Source: Bacteroidia bacterium (GTDB lineage Bacteria > Bacteroidota > Bacteroidia > Cytophagales > Cyclobacteriaceae). From it: a DNA stretch of 64,000 bases. Both the position numbers and the translations under genes were made by a program. A model generated the notes under the pieces. That model worked only from the letters and a program-made list of their open reading frames with translations. It was not told the origin of the DNA and made no database searches. Where the stretch lies: the NCBI GenBank assembly GCA_030432655.1, contig JAUILA010000001.1, forward strand, positions 1 through 64,000, given 5' to 3'. This document shows positions 34,319 through 43,195 of the stretch, piece by piece. Numbering within the stretch: the stretch's first letter is position 1; each line of letters opens with the position of its first letter.

Positions 34319-34756
34319 ATGAGAATGCTTTTAATCCTGCTCCTGACAATGCCCTGCATGGTAGCCATTGCCCAGGAAACGCCTGAACAAATGATCAGCC
34401 GCTTTTTTGATTTGTATGAGAATGAGGGTGTGTCCCCGGCGATCGACGACCTCTATTCATCCAACCGGTGGGTGGATGCGGGAAACGAGGCGGTAGTCGA
34501 ACTGAAGAGTCAGCTTGCCGGTCTGGACACCAATCTTGTTGGAGAATATTACGGATATGAACTGCTGTCTTCTCACAATCTGACCGACAGCTTCGTGCTT
34601 TACATTTACATGGTGAAATTTGAACGGCAGCCTATTCGATTCATTTTTCAGTATTACAAACCGCTTGACACATGGATGACCTACAGCTTTGAATTTGACG
34701 GAAACCTTAATGACGATTTCAAACGGCTGGCCAAGGAGAGTATATTGAAGAAATAA
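34319..34756 (+). CDS. small secreted protein, 145 aa
   Basis: A signal peptide (MLLILLLTMPCMVAIAQ) precedes a 125-residue domain beginning ETPEQMISRFFDLYENEG. The helix-then-strands pattern, with IRFIFQYYKPLDTWMTYSF, is that of an NTF2-like or SnoaL-type fold, but no active-site residues are visible. The beginning recalls the three paralogous secreted proteins at 39-44 kb, though similarity is too weak to group them. Start could be either of two ATGs, six bases apart. Confidence 0.65.
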   Translation: MRMLLILLLTMPCMVAIAQETPEQMISRFFDLYENEGVSPAIDDLYSSNRWVDAGNEAVVELKSQLAGLDTNLVGEYYGYELLSSHNLTDSFVLYIYMVKFERQPIRFIFQYYKPLDTWMTYSFEFDGNLNDDFKRLAKESILKK

Positions 34757-34794
34757 AAAATGTCCTGCCTTCCGATGATGCGGAAAGCAGGACA
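34755..34794 (-). terminator. Rho-independent terminator for the pentapeptide-repeat gene
   Basis: TGTCCTGC and GCAGGACA pair, with an inner TTCCG/CGGAA stem and an ATGATG loop; one internal mismatch. Read on the minus strand it is followed by six T, fitting the gene at 34819. The plus-strand gene ending at 34756 has only a weak tail after the hairpin and may share it. Confidence 0.8.
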
Positions 34795-34818
34795 TCTGAT
34801 CCTTGCTGGCAAGGGTTG

Positions 34819-35586
34819 TTACTGGTTTTTGAGCAGATACGCGGTAAAGGATTGTCCGTCTACCTCCGTATACTTAAAGTCTTCACTCCCTTCAAATTTA
34901 ACGTCCTTCATATCAAGGGGGTTGCTGAATTTGGTGTATTTAAAATTTGCCAGGTCCATAAAACGGGCGCCTGCAAATGATGCACCTCCGGGAAACTCGG
35001 AATATTTAAAATTTGCCTCTTCCTCAAAGATCGCACCCGCGAAGCTGGTACGCTCGGGAAATTCTGCGTACTTGAAGTTGGCGTCTTCTTCGAAACGTGC
35101 CTCGGTAAATACGGGTGCTTCGTTGAATTCTGCGTATTTGAAATTGGCGCTTTCGTCAAAAGTGGATCCGGAGAAGTCTGCCGCCTCGTCGAATTCCGAA
35201 TATTTGAATTCGCTGGCCCGGTCAAAGGTACAGTTGCGGAAAATAACGTCCTCTTCGAAATGGGCGATATAGGTGTTGTTATCGGATTCTTCGTGGTAGT
35301 AGGCGATCACGTCATCTTCGAATGTGCAGTTCTCAAAAGTGAGCGACACCTCGACCACACTTTCGTACTTTTCGTAATCGCTGCCCCACCATTTCTTGTC
35401 TCTGTCTGTCATTTCCCGGTTGGCCAGGTTCGTCAAATCCAGGTCGCCGGTAATGGTTGTATTTTTATAGGAAACGGATTGGCCCTTATTGATCTGGTCG
35501 ATGATCTGACTAGCCGAAATCTTGTTCTGGGCCATACCGGCTGTGACCAGCAGCGTGCTTAAAAGTAATGTGGTTAAAATGCGCAT
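34819..35586 (-). CDS. secreted pentapeptide-repeat protein
   Basis: The start at 35586 yields a signal peptide (MRILTTLLLSTLLVTAGMAQ); a 19-residue upstream extension is rejected. From about residue 115 to 240 aromatic residues repeat every five and six residues in turn (ANFKYAEF then F-x-x-A-x-F), giving an 11-residue unit doubled into 22-residue blocks, five and a half of them. This is the Pentapeptide_3 style of quadrilateral beta-helix. The FKY-x-E/K segment returns in each block. Exported pentapeptide proteins are mostly of unknown function. It has its own terminator. Confidence 0.85.
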   Translation of the reverse strand: MRILTTLLLSTLLVTAGMAQNKISASQIIDQINKGQSVSYKNTTITGDLDLTNLANREMTDRDKKWWGSDYEKYESVVEVSLTFENCTFEDDVIAYYHEESDNNTYIAHFEEDVIFRNCTFDRASEFKYSEFDEAADFSGSTFDESANFKYAEFNEAPVFTEARFEEDANFKYAEFPERTSFAGAIFEEEANFKYSEFPGGASFAGARFMDLANFKYTKFSNPLDMKDVKFEGSEDFKYTEVDGQSFTAYLLKNQ

Positions 35587-35727
35587 GAGTTTTTGTGAAT
35601 TTAGGTATACCTTTCTTTTCACAAGGATGGTGCCATCACCCATAATGTTAACTCAGCGCTGATAATCAATGATTTGCCAATGGGAGAATGTCCGGATTCG
35701 TACGGACTTGTACGGTGGCGAACAGGC

Positions 35728-37614
35728 TTATTCTTTATCAAAACCCAATTTTTGCGCTTTTTTCAGGCTGCGCTCGCTTTTTTTATCCTCGCCAAGGGCT
35801 GCATAGATCTTACTGAGATAATATAGTCCGTTACCGGATTTTTTCACATGACTCAGGTATTCCTCCACATCCCGAAGTGCCTCCTGGTAGCGGGCTTCTT
35901 CGTAATAAAATATTCCGCGCCATAGCAGATACTCATAGGCGTACCGCCGCGAACGGATCAGCCGGTTGTGCGCGGTTTCCCTGACGCTCGTATTACCCAG
36001 GTCAGTAGCCATATTCAACAATTGCTTGTGTACATCTACCCTGAGCCGGAGATACTTTGAGGCACTGTCCAGCCGGCTGAGCGCCTGAAGGGTGTCACCA
36101 TTATACAAGTCTATGGAATGCAACATGTACCAGGCCTCGCCATCTTCGGGAGTATGTCGCAGCAAGAAATGGAGATCCGACTTGGATTCCTCGTAATATT
36201 TCATTTGGTAGGCCAGGGTCGCCCGGTTAAAGAAAAGCTCCATATCTGTGGTATCCAGGGAAATTGCCCGGGAAAAGTCTTTATAGGCCTCGACCGGGTA
36301 ATTGATCTGACTTAGCATGATCCCCCGTTTTTTCCATGGATCCTTCTCCGAGGGAAAAAGGTTTACCAGCCGGTCGTAATCCAGGAAGGCTGCCTCATAA
36401 TTCTTCTGCTCCACAAACAATTCGGCGCGACGCGAAATGGCAAATGAATTCATGGTATCCAGTTCGATTGCGCTCGAATAAATGGAGATCACATTATGGA
36501 GCATTTCCTTCTCCCCCAGGACACCAAGAAGTGTATATCCCGCAGCAGTCGCTTCGTTTTCATTGGCCTCCTTAATCAAGCGGATGGCATCTGAATTATT
36601 CGAACGGATCATCTCACAGATGCCCTGTTCCATATATGCCCGGGTGGCCTGCGCCATTTCGTAATGATCAAAGTAATAATCAATGGCCTCCCTTGATTTT
36701 TCCTCACGGCTGATCTTTGAGGTGAACTTAAAATCTCCTGCCTGGGCTGTATCCAGGTCATACGCTTTCTGGTATTGTTCGATTGCCGCATGCCATTCTT
36801 CTTTTTCGATCATGACTGCTGCCTTCAGGAACAGGTAATGGTAATTTCCGGGTGACATGGAGATGAGCTTGTTAAGATCAGCCTCGAATGCATCCAGGTC
36901 TTCCCGGAGCAGTAATGAAAGAATAGCTTTCATGGCGATTCCCTCTTCCCATTCCGGATTGGCGGCGATACCTTCTTCAAGTAACTTTTCACCCTTGCGT
37001 CCGGCTCCGGTAAATATGTATATTATAGCCAGGGTACCGTAGGAATCCGTAAATTCCGGATCGGCGTCTATGCTTCGTTTAAAATCCTGCATGGCCCCGT
37101 AAGCATTGTTTCGTTGCAACGCTTCGTACCCCAGTCCGTGGTAGCCGAGGGCCGCATAATCCTTTATTTCTGTCAGGTCCTTGAAGTAGGCTTTCGCCTC
37201 ACGCACATCTCCCAGCTCCAGGGAAATCATTCCCAACTGGTATTTGGCATCCAGGAAAAGGGGAGAAGCACTTAGTGCGTCGTTGAATTTTTTTCGTGCC
37301 TGATCGTAGTCCTCAAGTTCCATATAGACCATTCCCTTGAGGTAATGGAAAACAGGGTATGAATCATTGTAATCAATCAGTTCGTCCAGGTCATTGAGTG
37401 CCTCGTCTGTATTTCCGTTGCTCAAATTGGTCCATGCGGTTTCCAGTTTACGCTCGGCCCAGCTGTTATAACCGGAATTATCCTCTTCATTCCTATCCGA
37501 GGCGACTACCGGTTTAACGGCAAACAGGTCGTCGGAAGCATACTGGCGTACATCAATTTGGGCAATCAGACGCGGACCTCCCAGGAGGCAGACCATAAGA
37601 AAAAAGTAACGCAT
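35728..37614 (-). CDS. secreted TPR-repeat protein
   Basis: A signal peptide (MRYFFLMVCLLGGPRLIAQ) is followed by about twelve tetratricopeptide repeats, for example YPVFHYLKGMVYMELEDYDQA, FLDAKYQLGMISLELGDVREA and KDPWKKRGIMLSQINYPVEA. TPR arrays form a protein-binding solenoid. The protein is probably periplasmic and a scaffold. No catalytic domain. It is single, 60 bases downstream of nothing on its strand except the cyclase stop at 37675. Confidence 0.9.
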   Translation of the reverse strand: MRYFFLMVCLLGGPRLIAQIDVRQYASDDLFAVKPVVASDRNEEDNSGYNSWAERKLETAWTNLSNGNTDEALNDLDELIDYNDSYPVFHYLKGMVYMELEDYDQARKKFNDALSASPLFLDAKYQLGMISLELGDVREAKAYFKDLTEIKDYAALGYHGLGYEALQRNNAYGAMQDFKRSIDADPEFTDSYGTLAIIYIFTGAGRKGEKLLEEGIAANPEWEEGIAMKAILSLLLREDLDAFEADLNKLISMSPGNYHYLFLKAAVMIEKEEWHAAIEQYQKAYDLDTAQAGDFKFTSKISREEKSREAIDYYFDHYEMAQATRAYMEQGICEMIRSNNSDAIRLIKEANENEATAAGYTLLGVLGEKEMLHNVISIYSSAIELDTMNSFAISRRAELFVEQKNYEAAFLDYDRLVNLFPSEKDPWKKRGIMLSQINYPVEAYKDFSRAISLDTTDMELFFNRATLAYQMKYYEESKSDLHFLLRHTPEDGEAWYMLHSIDLYNGDTLQALSRLDSASKYLRLRVDVHKQLLNMATDLGNTSVRETAHNRLIRSRRYAYEYLLWRGIFYYEEARYQEALRDVEEYLSHVKKSGNGLYYLSKIYAALGEDKKSERSLKKAQKLGFDKE

Positions 37615-37674
37615 AAGGAGAAACAGCTAGTAATAATTCTCCCAATATTAGAAATAAAATAAAAAAATGCAGGC

Positions 37675-38784
37675 TTATGTAACTTTTTCAGCCGAATGCA
37701 TAAAGATCACCTCATATATCTCCGTCTCGGTCTTTTTGCCTTTTAGAACCAGGTTTTCCACGAACTCCACCTGGTAAGTTTCTGAATCGGGTAATCCGCC
37801 TTTGCTGAAACTACTGATGACCAGTTCTTTTCCCAGCTCGGAGCCCCGGTCAAGCAGTCGTGACGCCGTGTTCATTACATCCCCGTGGTAGGCAAGCTCC
37901 TTGCGGCGGTGCCCCATTTCAGTGACGATGACCGGTCCGCCGTGAATGGACGCATTAAACCCGGGTACTGTTTGATATTCGGCCTTATAACGATCGGTTT
38001 GTGCCTGGATAGATTCCCTGAATTGCTGATAAAGCCTGACCGGATTGGTAAACCGGAATTCTTCATCGATCAGCCAGGTAATGACCGCTTCGTCCCCTAC
38101 GTACTGGTAAATTTCTCCATTATGTTCCGCCGCCAGTTTGGCCACGGTGCTGAACAATTCATTCAACATCCGGCTGTACTTTTCATGGCCCATGTCTTCG
38201 GCCAGTGTGGTGGAATCATTCAGGTCAAGGAACATAAACACCCGGTTTTCCTCGATCGGCTGATTGTATTTACCGGAGATATAATTCAGCAGCAGCCCCG
38301 GGCCGAACCGGTTGCCCATCGCCCGGAAGAAATTCAGGACACCTCCCAGGATCATCAGGTAAACATACAGGGAAAAGAACAGCCCGGTTTCCATGAAATG
38401 AGATATTAGCCGGACAGTGCTGCGGAGCGGATGGCCCTGGAGAATGGTTCCAATGATCGTTTGAACTGCAAAGATACTGACCACAATGACCAGCGTAAAC
38501 GAGATCAGGCGGATCAGAAACAACAATCCTAACTGGCGTATCTTTAGTTTCGGGAAAACATTGAATTCCAGGATGGCAAAGCCGGTTCCGATCACCAGTC
38601 CGGCAATCGTAGGGGTGATCCAGTGAAAACGGTACGAGTCGAAGATCGTCTCCATGTACCGCTCGTTCAGGCCGCTCATCTTAAAGAAAATGAACAGGTT
38701 GGCACCCAGGGCGAATCCAATGATCAGGATCACTGCATCGGTCCATTCCGGGTATTCCCGGGCCAGTGCACGAATTCGGTTCAT
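37675..38784 (-). CDS. membrane adenylate/guanylate cyclase, class III
   Basis: Four hydrophobic helices occupy residues about 17-155. The cyclase domain follows: FMFLDLNDSTTLAEDMGHEKY (first metal aspartate), GEIYQYVGDEAVITWL (second metal aspartate), GPVIVTEMGHRRKELAYHGDVMNTASRLL (transition-state asparagine and arginine). It should make cAMP or cGMP at the membrane. ATG 38784 overlaps the last base of the DUF1697 stop (TGATG), so translation is coupled; a longer upstream ATG was rejected because it lies inside that gene. Confidence 0.9.
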   Translation of the reverse strand: MNRIRALAREYPEWTDAVILIIGFALGANLFIFFKMSGLNERYMETIFDSYRFHWITPTIAGLVIGTGFAILEFNVFPKLKIRQLGLLFLIRLISFTLVIVVSIFAVQTIIGTILQGHPLRSTVRLISHFMETGLFFSLYVYLMILGGVLNFFRAMGNRFGPGLLLNYISGKYNQPIEENRVFMFLDLNDSTTLAEDMGHEKYSRMLNELFSTVAKLAAEHNGEIYQYVGDEAVITWLIDEEFRFTNPVRLYQQFRESIQAQTDRYKAEYQTVPGFNASIHGGPVIVTEMGHRRKELAYHGDVMNTASRLLDRGSELGKELVISSFSKGGLPDSETYQVEFVENLVLKGKKTETEIYEVIFMHSAEKVT

Positions 38785-39305
38785 CAGCTTCTCATTTTTT
38801 GCAGTGTCTGCCAGGTCCGGCTTGTGATCTCTTTTCCATACGCTTTTTCCAGTACCTTCATGGCATCCGGCGAACCGGATTTTTCCAGGTCGAGGACCCC
38901 GCATACCAGGTCCGGGGCCTTGTAAACCAGACTGAATCCTTCCGTCTCCTCTGTTTCCGGATGTACCTGCACATCATTCTTCAGAAACGTGACCAGCCAT
39001 TTGATCTTTTTATCTTCCTTTTCCCTCGCGTAGGCATTCTCCCGGAACAACTTCTGCATGCGCTCCGAGGAACGGCAGATGACCGGGACCGGAAAAGCGA
39101 ATTTGTTTTCGATAGCCCGGGATAGCGTTTCTTCCAGCTCTTTTTGTCCGGTGTCGTCCGCCTCCAGGCGCACATTGCCTGACGCAAGAAATGTCTTCAC
39201 TTTCTCATAACCCATCTGCCCGAGCAATTCACGCAATTCTGCCATTGGTACCTTATGATGTCCCCCAACATTAATGCCACGCAGGAAAATGTAATATTCA
39301 GTCAT
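38784..39305 (-). CDS. DUF1697 family protein
   Basis: The opening YIFLRGINVGGHHKVPMAELRELL and KTFLASGNVRLEA are the conserved core of DUF1697, a cytoplasmic alpha-beta family of unknown function. Length of 173 aa is typical. Its stop overlaps the cyclase start (TGATG), so the pair is co-translated. DUF1697 is widespread and usually stands alone, so coupling to a cyclase is somewhat unusual. Confidence 0.93.
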   Translation of the reverse strand: MTEYYIFLRGINVGGHHKVPMAELRELLGQMGYEKVKTFLASGNVRLEADDTGQKELEETLSRAIENKFAFPVPVICRSSERMQKLFRENAYAREKEDKKIKWLVTFLKNDVQVHPETEETEGFSLVYKAPDLVCGVLDLEKSGSPDAMKVLEKAYGKEITSRTWQTLQKMRS

Positions 39306-39437
39306 AGAAGCCGGGTAATTTACCGTTTACTTGCGGGATCCATCGCCGTTACCGGGCAATCAGTTCCCCAGAATCGCCAGTTTTAACGCCGTCCCTGGCA
39401 GTTAAAATGGATGATCTGAAAGCCGAAATTAATAAAT

Positions 39438-40040
39438 TTATCCTTCTCTTACCTCGGTAATGATCTGGTCGGGGAGAATACGCCTGAGTGTTTCCAGCAT
39501 TTCTTTTTCCAGGACGATAAATTTCCAGTCCGTCTGGCCGTTCGGGGAAACTGCACAGACCTTTTTCAGGGAAGTAAGGCGGTAGTATCCGGTCTCCGCC
39601 TCATAATAGACGTTATCGGATCCGAATACCTCTTCCAGCGAAAGCCGGGTCATCTTCATGCGCTGTTCGAATTCCTCCTGGGTCTCATTGGCGTTGCCGG
39701 CCAGGAATTTCATCCGGATGACACTGGTGTAGGTGAGAATACTGAAAAATTCATCTCCGATGTGACGCGGGGTCCCGATTTCGTGAACCTCGGAACCGGT
39801 GATCTCGTATTCCACATCCGGGTTGTTGAACGTAGCCGCCATCATCTGCTTCATTTTATCCCGAGGGAGAAGTTCGAAAAACCGTTCGTACGTGGCATTC
39901 AAAACTTTATCGTAATCCTGCGCAATCACATGGTCCATGTATGCGGAAAAATCCTCCCGGATTTCCACCTGATAATCCTGGGCCAGGAGAGGGAGAGAGG
40001 TAAAAGTCAGAATCAGGAAAAGAAACAGGTGTTTTGTCAT
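39438..40040 (-). CDS. secreted protein, paralogue 1 of 3
   Basis: A signal peptide (MTKHLFLFLILTFTSLPLLAQ) and a domain reading FFELLPRDKMKQMMAATFNNPD, then VHEIGTPRH and a C-terminal WKFIVLEKEMLETLRRILPDQI. The same order of motifs (F-x-L-x-P-x-x-x-M, TF-x-NPD, IHEI, WKF-I/L-E, IP/LP-x-x-V/I) appears in the genes at 43196 and 43787, so the three are paralogues. The fold and role are unknown. It follows the cupin gene by 14 bases in the same direction; a joint transcript is likely. Confidence 0.7.
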   Translation of the reverse strand: MTKHLFLFLILTFTSLPLLAQDYQVEIREDFSAYMDHVIAQDYDKVLNATYERFFELLPRDKMKQMMAATFNNPDVEYEITGSEVHEIGTPRHIGDEFFSILTYTSVIRMKFLAGNANETQEEFEQRMKMTRLSLEEVFGSDNVYYEAETGYYRLTSLKKVCAVSPNGQTDWKFIVLEKEMLETLRRILPDQIITEVREG

Positions 40041-40054
40041 CCGTGCCGGTAGTA

Positions 40055-40579
40055 TTATTCGTCTATGAATTCCACGTCATACTCCTCAGGTAACTCCAGC
40101 AGGCGTTTTTTCAATTGTTCGGCATCACTGACTCCGGAGGCAACCATGTTGCCCCAGGCTCTGAAAAGCCCTGCCATTTTCCCGCCAGGGGTGTACATGA
40201 GCAATAATTCCAGCTCATCCCTGCCCTGGTTGCCATGTTTGTGGGGCGTACCGGAGGGAATGTGGATCAGGGTCCCGGGTTTTGCGGTGAAAGTAGAGTC
40301 GCGGATGGTCATGGTCATTTCACCGGCAATTACATAAAAGAATTCTTCGGTGTCATAGTGCAGGTGAAAATCGATCTGGTTGCCGGCTGCCTGGTGGAAA
40401 CGTACAATGGCCATATCTTCTTCACTGTATTCGTTGGGCGAAAGAATGGCATAGGAAGATTCTCCCAGGGATACGAATTCAGGACTTGAATTGATCATGG
40501 CATCTGTCGGCAGGATCGTAACGGTTTGGGCTGTCGCGCAGAATGGCACCAACAGCAACATAAGGGATAAATATTTCAT
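40055..40579 (-). CDS. secreted cupin-domain protein
   Basis: ATG 40579 gives a signal peptide (MKYLSLMLLLVPFCATAQ); eight upstream residues were dropped. Cupin motif 1 is FHLHYDTEEFFYVIAGEMTM (two histidines and glutamate as metal ligands) and motif 2 is HIPSGTPHKHGNQG. It is a single conserved barrel of the cupin 2 type with a helical tail. Reaction unknown; a metal is likely. It is upstream of the paralogue at 39438. Confidence 0.88.
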   Translation of the reverse strand: MKYLSLMLLLVPFCATAQTVTILPTDAMINSSPEFVSLGESSYAILSPNEYSEEDMAIVRFHQAAGNQIDFHLHYDTEEFFYVIAGEMTMTIRDSTFTAKPGTLIHIPSGTPHKHGNQGRDELELLLMYTPGGKMAGLFRAWGNMVASGVSDAEQLKKRLLELPEEYDVEFIDE

Positions 40580-40697
40580 GTACTGGATTTTGTAGGACAT
40601 CAAAGATACAGGATTCGTGCCATATTTTTAAGCCGCACCGTCCATTCCCTGCGGCCAAGGGATATTTTGATTATCTTTCGAAAAAATCCGAATACCT

Positions 40698-42233
40698 ATG
40701 AATTTCCGGTCCGTGGTACTGATCCTGGTCTCCGCAAAGGTGCTGCTGCACGTGCTTGTACTTATCTTTGGAGGTTATGGCATCTTCCGTGATGAATTGT
40801 ATTACATGGCCAATACCGATCACCCGGCCTGGGGTTATGTAGATCACCCTCCGCTGTCCATTTGGGTGCTGGATGCCTTCACCACGCTTTTTGGTGATGC
40901 CTGGTACACAATCCGCTTGCTGAGTGCCCTGGCGGGTGGGGCGGCCATGTGGGCGGTGCTCCGCTTGGTGCGCACCCTCGGCGGTAATATTGTCGCCTGC
41001 TGGCTGGCAGGTATCGCATTCCTTTTTGCTCCCATTAACCTGGCGTTTTCTTCCGTTTATTCGATGAATGTACTCGAATTGTTTTTCTGGCCAATGGCGC
41101 TTATTCTCCTGTTAAAGGCAATCAATGATCCGGAGAATACCACCAGGTGGCTCTGGCTGGGTGCAGTGACCGGACTTGGAATGATGAATAAGATCAGTAT
41201 GGCCTGGTTTGCCATCGGGATGGTCGTCTTTCTGCTGGTGACACCTTACCGTACCCTGCTCAGGATGAAAGGTCCCTGGCTGGCAGGCGGGGTGGCACTG
41301 ATCCTGTTTCTCCCGTTTATAATCTGGAACCTGACACATGACATGGCGCACCTGGAATTTGCCATGAATGCCTCGCAGAATAAATATGCAGGTATTTCAC
41401 GTGCCGATTTCCTGTCCGGGCAAATTCTCCTGGAACATCCGCACATCCTGGTATTTATAGTTGCTTCCCTGCTTTTACTTTTCTCGGGGAGGTCCTCCTG
41501 GAAGGAACGAATGCCAGTCATTATTTTCTTTACAGCGCTGGTCATATTGCTACTGAAGGGTCAGGTAAAGTCAGAATACATGGCCTCGTCGTACACAGGG
41601 ATTATGGCCTGCGGGGCGATCTATCTCAGTAACAGCCGCATGTTGTGGAAACGGCGCTTGCTGGCTGCCTTTGTTATTTTTTACATAATTTCCGGCCTTG
41701 CCCTGCTGCCACTGGCCGCTCCGTTGCTGCCGGAAGAATCGTTTATTCGCTACAACGCGGCGCTGGGTATTGGTCCGGAGAATGCCGAAAGCAAGGAAGA
41801 AGGGCTCTTACCCCAGTTTTATGCGGATATGCATGGCTGGGAGAATTTTGCCAGGACGATCTCGGAAGCATATGTTCAGCTTCCTGAGGAGGATCGTGAG
41901 AATGTGGTGGCCTGGGTAAACAACTATGGTGAGGCCGGGGCTATTGATTACTACCGTGATAAATATCCGCTGCCGCCGGTGTTAAGCCGTCACAACGCCT
42001 ACTATTTCTGGGGCCTGGAGACCCTGGAAGACCGGAATTTTGAAATGCTCCTGATCGTTGGGGGAACTGCCGAGATGCATGGCGAATACCTCAACAGGGT
42101 GGAGGAGGTGGCAGTCATCAGCTGTACCTACTGTATGCCCTATGAGAATAACCTGCCCGTTTTTCTGGCGGGCGATGGCAAGCCGGGACTGGACATACGC
42201 GAGGTTTTTGAGGCAGATAAGAATTTTGATTAA
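40698..42233 (+). CDS. glycosyltransferase family 39 membrane protein
   Basis: The N-terminal catalytic loop is IFRDELYYMANTDHPAWGYV, with the acidic pair of GT39/ArnT-type enzymes, then DHPPLSIWVLDAF. About ten to eleven hydrophobic helices follow to residue 345, and the last 160 residues form a periplasmic domain. The enzyme should transfer a sugar from a polyprenyl phosphate to a lipid or protein outside the inner membrane; the acceptor is unknown. Its stop codon and that of the minus-strand epimerase gene overlap by four bases, and no terminator is apparent. Confidence 0.9.
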   Translation: MNFRSVVLILVSAKVLLHVLVLIFGGYGIFRDELYYMANTDHPAWGYVDHPPLSIWVLDAFTTLFGDAWYTIRLLSALAGGAAMWAVLRLVRTLGGNIVACWLAGIAFLFAPINLAFSSVYSMNVLELFFWPMALILLLKAINDPENTTRWLWLGAVTGLGMMNKISMAWFAIGMVVFLLVTPYRTLLRMKGPWLAGGVALILFLPFIIWNLTHDMAHLEFAMNASQNKYAGISRADFLSGQILLEHPHILVFIVASLLLLFSGRSSWKERMPVIIFFTALVILLLKGQVKSEYMASSYTGIMACGAIYLSNSRMLWKRRLLAAFVIFYIISGLALLPLAAPLLPEESFIRYNAALGIGPENAESKEEGLLPQFYADMHGWENFARTISEAYVQLPEEDRENVVAWVNNYGEAGAIDYYRDKYPLPPVLSRHNAYYFWGLETLEDRNFEMLLIVGGTAEMHGEYLNRVEEVAVISCTYCMPYENNLPVFLAGDGKPGLDIREVFEADKNFD

Positions 42234-43120
42234 ACCATCGAACCGGGATAATCCTTCTTCAAGACATGTTCGAGACCTATTTTGTAAGGAGTAGCTTTCA
42301 TCATAAATTGATCCTCGAATTTTGTACTGTCAAAGACATAATCCTGTTCGTACTGGTAGCTCATTTCTTTCAATTCGCGCATCACCGGCATGAAAATCCC
42401 CAGGACACTCATCAGCCATTTCGGGGTGGCGCGTATCTTGCCCTCCTTGCCCGATAGCTTGCCTGTCATTTCCGCCCATTCTCTTCCTGTTGGTGGCTCA
42501 TCGTGTGTGGGTAGGTGCCAGACCTGTCCGTAAGCATCCGGCGTATTGCCCAGTAAAGCAGTGCCTACCGCGGCGTCAGGTGTATAGGTAAATGAATGCT
42601 TCTTATCCGGATTTCCCAGCCAGTTCGCCGTTTTACCGCTTATGATGTTTTGAATTATAGTCTGGTCCAGCACACTGTTTTTTGCTGCTCCCGGACCGTA
42701 AAAATCGGCTGACCGGGCGATCAGTGCTTTGATCAGTCCGTCTTTGTTTGCCTGCATCAGCTTTTCGGCGATCCCGGCCCGGACCTTCCCTTTTTTGGTA
42801 GCCGGGGCCACCTTCGTTCTTTCCGTCATGGGTACCGGCAGGTCAGGTGTGTACATATAGATGTTGTCAAAAAAAACCAGCCAGTCCCTTTCCCAGACTT
42901 TATGGTCGTAGGCAAGTCCCGCCATGAGGTAAACGATCTTGCTGTTTTCCACAGCATGTTTTACTTCTTCCGCATTAAGCAGGTTGGCGGCAAACAGCTC
43001 ATCACGGTCATTGCTCTTTTCGGGATGCCGGCTCACCAGCCGGACTTTATCAGTATATTTAGGAAGTACCCGGGCAAGGTGTATGCCGATCGCTCCCCCG
43101 GATCCGAGAATCGTTTGCAT
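42230..43120 (-). CDS. NAD-dependent epimerase/dehydratase-like protein with internal deletion
   Basis: The Rossmann start is TILGSGGAIGIHLARVL, followed by VRLVSRHPEK and ALIARSADFYGPGA, KHSFTYTPDAAVGTALL and AYGQVWHLPTH, all typical of a common Bacteroidota SDR-type epimerase family. Between KVWERDW and LVFFDNIYMY the usual helix of about 17-19 residues (of the kind MKNVIDACKKHKAK) is missing, in frame. The rest is intact, so it may be a non-functional or altered enzyme, or a recent deletion. The comparison is from memory of the family and would need an alignment. Confidence 0.8.
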   Translation of the reverse strand: MQTILGSGGAIGIHLARVLPKYTDKVRLVSRHPEKSNDRDELFAANLLNAEEVKHAVENSKIVYLMAGLAYDHKVWERDWLVFFDNIYMYTPDLPVPMTERTKVAPATKKGKVRAGIAEKLMQANKDGLIKALIARSADFYGPGAAKNSVLDQTIIQNIISGKTANWLGNPDKKHSFTYTPDAAVGTALLGNTPDAYGQVWHLPTHDEPPTGREWAEMTGKLSGKEGKIRATPKWLMSVLGIFMPVMRELKEMSYQYEQDYVFDSTKFEDQFMMKATPYKIGLEHVLKKDYPGSMV

Positions 43121-43195
43121 GGCAATTGGTTTGAATTGATCTAAAAGATAGCGCTGAATGCTTTGTTAATCAACCTGTTGGGAGAATACTTTGTG

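Noticed and set aside
34819-35586. Possible CRISPR-like array in the repeat DNA
   Set aside because: Repeats are coding, 66 bases, without spacers, and belong to the pentapeptide protein.
40672-40679. TATCTTTC as promoter of the GT39 gene
   Set aside because: The -7 box is seven of eight, but no TTG occurs at 17-23 bases upstream.
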